From Zerene cesonia (taxonomy: Eukaryota > Arthropoda > Insecta > Lepidoptera > Pieridae): 64,000 nt of DNA. The position numbers and the translations under genes were made by a program. The stretch spans positions 6,863,927 to 6,927,926 of the forward strand of contig NC_052114.1 in assembly GCF_012273895.1 (NCBI RefSeq), read 5' to 3'. Shown here piece by piece: positions 60,939 through 64,000 of this stretch (positions within the stretch are counted from its first letter, which is position 1; every line of letters begins with the position of its first letter). The notes below the pieces were generated by a model. The model did no database searches. It was not told the DNA's origin and saw only the letters and a program-made list of their open reading frames with translations.

Positions 60939-63897
60939 TCACGGCAGCCAGCGGCGCGGCGCCAGCTTGTAGCCGGCGTACAGCAGCGCGCCCGCGCACG
61001 CCACGCGCACCGACACGCGGATTATGCGCGTCGACAGCGATGGCGGCGGCACTCTGCAATCATTCACGAATACATTCATTGAGGTGTATAATTTTTAGCG
61101 CCCAAAGTTGCCTGAAATATATAAATTAATAAAATAATATTTGCATTGTTTAATACTCACACAAGCAACGGCGCTATATCCTGCGGAGTAATCTTGCCCC
61201 AGTACTCGACGATCCCCGCCACGTGACCGATGCCAACTACACCCACAATACGACATGGTTCCCTTCCTGCAAGCAAGTATAATTAGATAAAAAATCTATG
61301 AATTTCGTTTTATATTCGGTTACTCAGATCTATAAAAAATTGCTATAATATAAAACTTCAATAAAAATCACATACGAGCATCAATCAAGTAGAGACTTTT
61401 TTAAGCTAAGTTTGGCTTTTTAATGTCAAACCTACATTGGTATTGTCATATACATTAATTAATTTTGCTTTAACATTAGATGTTAAATATTAACAACCAA
61501 ATCACATATCAGCAAAAAAATTAATGACTTTTACCTTTTATCCATATAACATTACAATTACTAAAACCGTACAATTAAATCGTATTAAATATTTTTAAAG
61601 ATAATTAAATATATATTTTTTATAAATTTGTAAAAAAATAAAAAATAAGCAATAAGCAATAGATTTTTGTCCACTCACGTGTCTGCAAGGCAGCAACTTG
61701 CAGTGAGTGACACAGATACATGTCCCTCTCGACGACAAACACACGCTTAAGCGCGGGAAACTCTCCCGCCATTTCCTCCAGCATGTCCTCTAGCATCTTC
61801 TTCTGTTTACATCTCTCTACTTCTTCTAAACTACAATTTTATTGTTTTGTTATTTAATTACAGTACATATGTTTAAACGAAAGTTGCACTCAAGAATGTA
61901 TCGTCTCAATGGTTTTAAAAGATTTTGGATAGTTAGATTTCTGTATAATACTGTGTTTGATTAGGATAGCTACTTGTCACCCTAGGAGTCAGGGCGAGCA
62001 GTACTTGAATAACAGTAGGTAAAGTAAAATATTCTAAACTAGCTGCGCCCCGCGGTTTCACCCGCGTAAGTCCGTATCCCGAAGGAATATCGGGATAAAA
62101 AGTTGCCTATATGTTATTCCAGTTATCCAGCTGTCTACGTACCAAATTTCATTGCAATTGGTTCAGTAGTTTTTACGTGAAAGAGTAACAAACATCCATA
62201 CATCCATACAAACTTTCGCATTTATAATATTAATAGGATATATTTTTCTAAAAGGTCTGAAAATAATACGTGTGCATTAAATATACCTTATACTTTGGTT
62301 AGATGTAAGCAAATGCCAAATAAACCGGATTGTTTGTCCCCAGGATAGTGATGCAATTGCTCTGTGTAGAGTTATGTCAATGGCACGATCTCCTAATTGG
62401 ACTATACAATTAGGAACTTTTTTAGCCTAAAACAAAATTATAACAATATAAAATTATAACTTTATGTCATTGGAATAATAGATATGTTTTCTATACATTG
62501 AACTGTCCATTAAAAAGTAATAATAGGATTGAAAAGTACCTCAGCCATTGCTCTTCTAAACTCACCACCAGGAGCCATACCTAGCTCTCTAGTGATATTG
62601 GCCGACATATTCAAAAGCAATATGTACATTAAACCATTAAATACTCCATTTTGAGCCATAGTTGCCCTAAAAATTTTATAAGAAAATTAGGAGTATATAA
62701 TTAATATTGTTAGATAGCCTGATACAATTGTAGAAAATTAAATACCTAATTTTCTTAATATTAATATTTTTAGCTTCTCTTAAAATAACCTCTTCATCAA
62801 GTAATAAAATATTGGTCCTTTGCTCACAGAGTTCAACCATAACTATGTGTGGGGATACTTCTTGAATGACCTAAAAATTATGCATTTGTTATTTAATTTA
62901 CATACATTCCTATTGTACAGTACACAATATATATATTTTTTTATATTAACATAACAATTTTTTATTCCCATATATAAATTTGGAATATTGCCATTTGGAA
63001 CAATAATATTATATGCTTAATTGCATTTTTTCATAACTTCCAACAGAATTGTTTCTTCAACAAGAACCAAAGGACGATTACTTTTATCCTACAATATATT
63101 CAACAAAAAAAATTTACCCTTGAAACATCTTCTTGCGATTGCAAGCTAAAATGTGCAGTCCCAACCAAGTATACTTTACCACCGTTCGGTGCATCCAACA
63201 CTGTAACAGTATTTGGTAATCCATCTTGTTTTGAATCTGGGGACTCAACAGTCCCTTGAGCTTTTACACTATCATTCAAAGACTGTTGTCCACTACCTAA
63301 AAATTTATAAATTTATTATAATTGATTGATGAATAATTGATTGATTGATATTCTCTATTAAATTATTTGAGTGTAATTTTTTTTCTTACTTAGTAACTTA
63401 AATAACTAGTTCGGTTTCCAAGTAATTGAGGTTAATCATTTTGTGTCTGGTAGAGAATTGCTCTGATTTGTTTCCATAAGTGAAGTTGGTTGTCTTTTTT
63501 GTACAAATAAATTATATATCCCTAAGATGTTAATAAGACCAATATTCAATTTCATTCTTAGCAGAAATAAATAATGTATAATAATACAGAAAATCACATT
63601 TGGAGTTTTAAATATTCAATTATGTAAACCTCATACCATTTTCATTAATTAAACATTAAATAAATATTAAATGTGCAAAGCAAAATGATTTAATGTATCT
63701 CACCTTCAATACCATTATCTCGATTAGAATGTAAGGCTTCTTCTGATGAAAATTCTTTAATTTCAGGCTGTGGTGGATTAATAAAGCTATTTTTACCTGA
63801 AAAAGAGCACAATATAATCTTATATTCAATAAAAACTAAATCACATATAAAAGAACTTTTTACTTTTTTTCCTTCCATTTCTCCTTTTTAAAACCAT
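60939..63897 (-). CDS. Trabd: TraB-domain-containing protein, paralogue B
   Basis: This is the more canonical TRABD orthologue. Exons (- strand): 63897-63864, 63796-63704, 63296-63118, 62870-62746, 62666-62540, 62426-62287, 61830-61679, 61266-61161, 61053-60939; all phases agree and give 356 residues (human about 376). Motifs: GTAH 88-91, E115 in VMVELC, GGEF 177-180, LGDR 197-200, GIGH 295-298; a hydrophobic segment at about 331-348 is a probable C-terminal membrane anchor (VRVACAGALLYAGYKL). The start is supported by an in-frame TAA six bases upstream of the ATG and by the phase-1 donor at 63863; the alternative ATG at 63878 reads on without splicing and gives an intron-like sequence. Exons equivalent to TRABD-A exons 3 and 4 have the same lengths (125 and 127). 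The last exons are strongly GC-rich, unlike the 5' exons or paralogue A. Confidence 0.93.
62039..62238 (-). mobile_element. Non-autonomous Helitron, 200 bp, in TRABD-B intron 6
   Basis: On the - strand it starts TCCTATTAATATTATAAATG after A and ends gcgcagCTAG (CTAG at 62042-62039) before T. Well preserved, of the same family as 41749-41952. It makes up nearly half of the 456-base intron. Confidence 0.88.
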
Positions 63898-64000
63898 GAT
63901 TTATATGATACCAAAGCAGTAAAGAACTCAATAACTGCTACAGCAATAGCTACTGACACACTGTATGGGAGGGAAGCCTTATACATACCACATTAAGATA
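63898..64000 (-). promoter_or_regulatory. 5' untranslated region or promoter of TRABD-B (edge of window)
   Basis: Sequence upstream of the TRABD-B start codon has in-frame stops and no coding look. A donor-like gtatgt at about 63988 on the - strand may end an upstream leader exon, but this cannot be checked within the window. Confidence 0.35.

Noticed and set aside
60877..61129. Arg/Ala/Pro-rich frames over the last TRABD-B exon on both strands
   Set aside because: The true frame on the - strand gives the membrane anchor and a stop at 60939; the others are shadows.

Overview
This is a stretch of an AT-rich insect nuclear genome, almost certainly a moth or butterfly. The case rests on short introns with GT/AG borders, insect-like orthologues of animal genes, and many short repeats of types that are abundant in Lepidoptera: non-autonomous Helitrons starting TC and ending CTAG between A and T, a tRNA-headed SINE with a (GAT)n tail, and 'ggttccgtac' repeats. 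Two runs of exactly 1000 N (21177-22176, 49566-50565) are scaffold gaps of unknown true size.

Positions 1 to about 30,100 hold no gene I can support. They contain a CpG-rich stub at the left edge, decayed repeats, several Helitrons, one SINE and a number of short snap-back hairpins. A CpG-rich block at 30130-30370 ending in a strong splice donor looks like the untranslated leader exon of the next gene.

Four genes fill the right half. An ELOVL-type very-long-chain fatty acid elongase runs on the + strand (coding 43135-50850, probable leader exon ending 30370, first intron about 12.75 kb); one internal exon lies in the second gap. Convergent to it on the - strand are a formylglycine-generating enzyme gene (SUMF1 type, 54975-53241, four exons) and two tandem TraB-domain genes: TRABD-A (58162-55397, eight exons) and TRABD-B (63897-60939, nine exons). 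The coding exons were rebuilt by hand from both splice signals and reading phase, and all joins are phase-consistent.

ELOVL and SUMF1 products are expected in the ER (fatty-acid elongation; activation of sulfatases). The TraB products are expected to be membrane-anchored hydrolase-like proteins with two GxxH motifs. The TraB pair is the most interesting gene content: intron phases match one for one, but the N-terminus, the C-terminal anchor and the base composition have diverged. No CRISPR array, operon, tRNA or rRNA gene was found, as expected for an insect nuclear locus.
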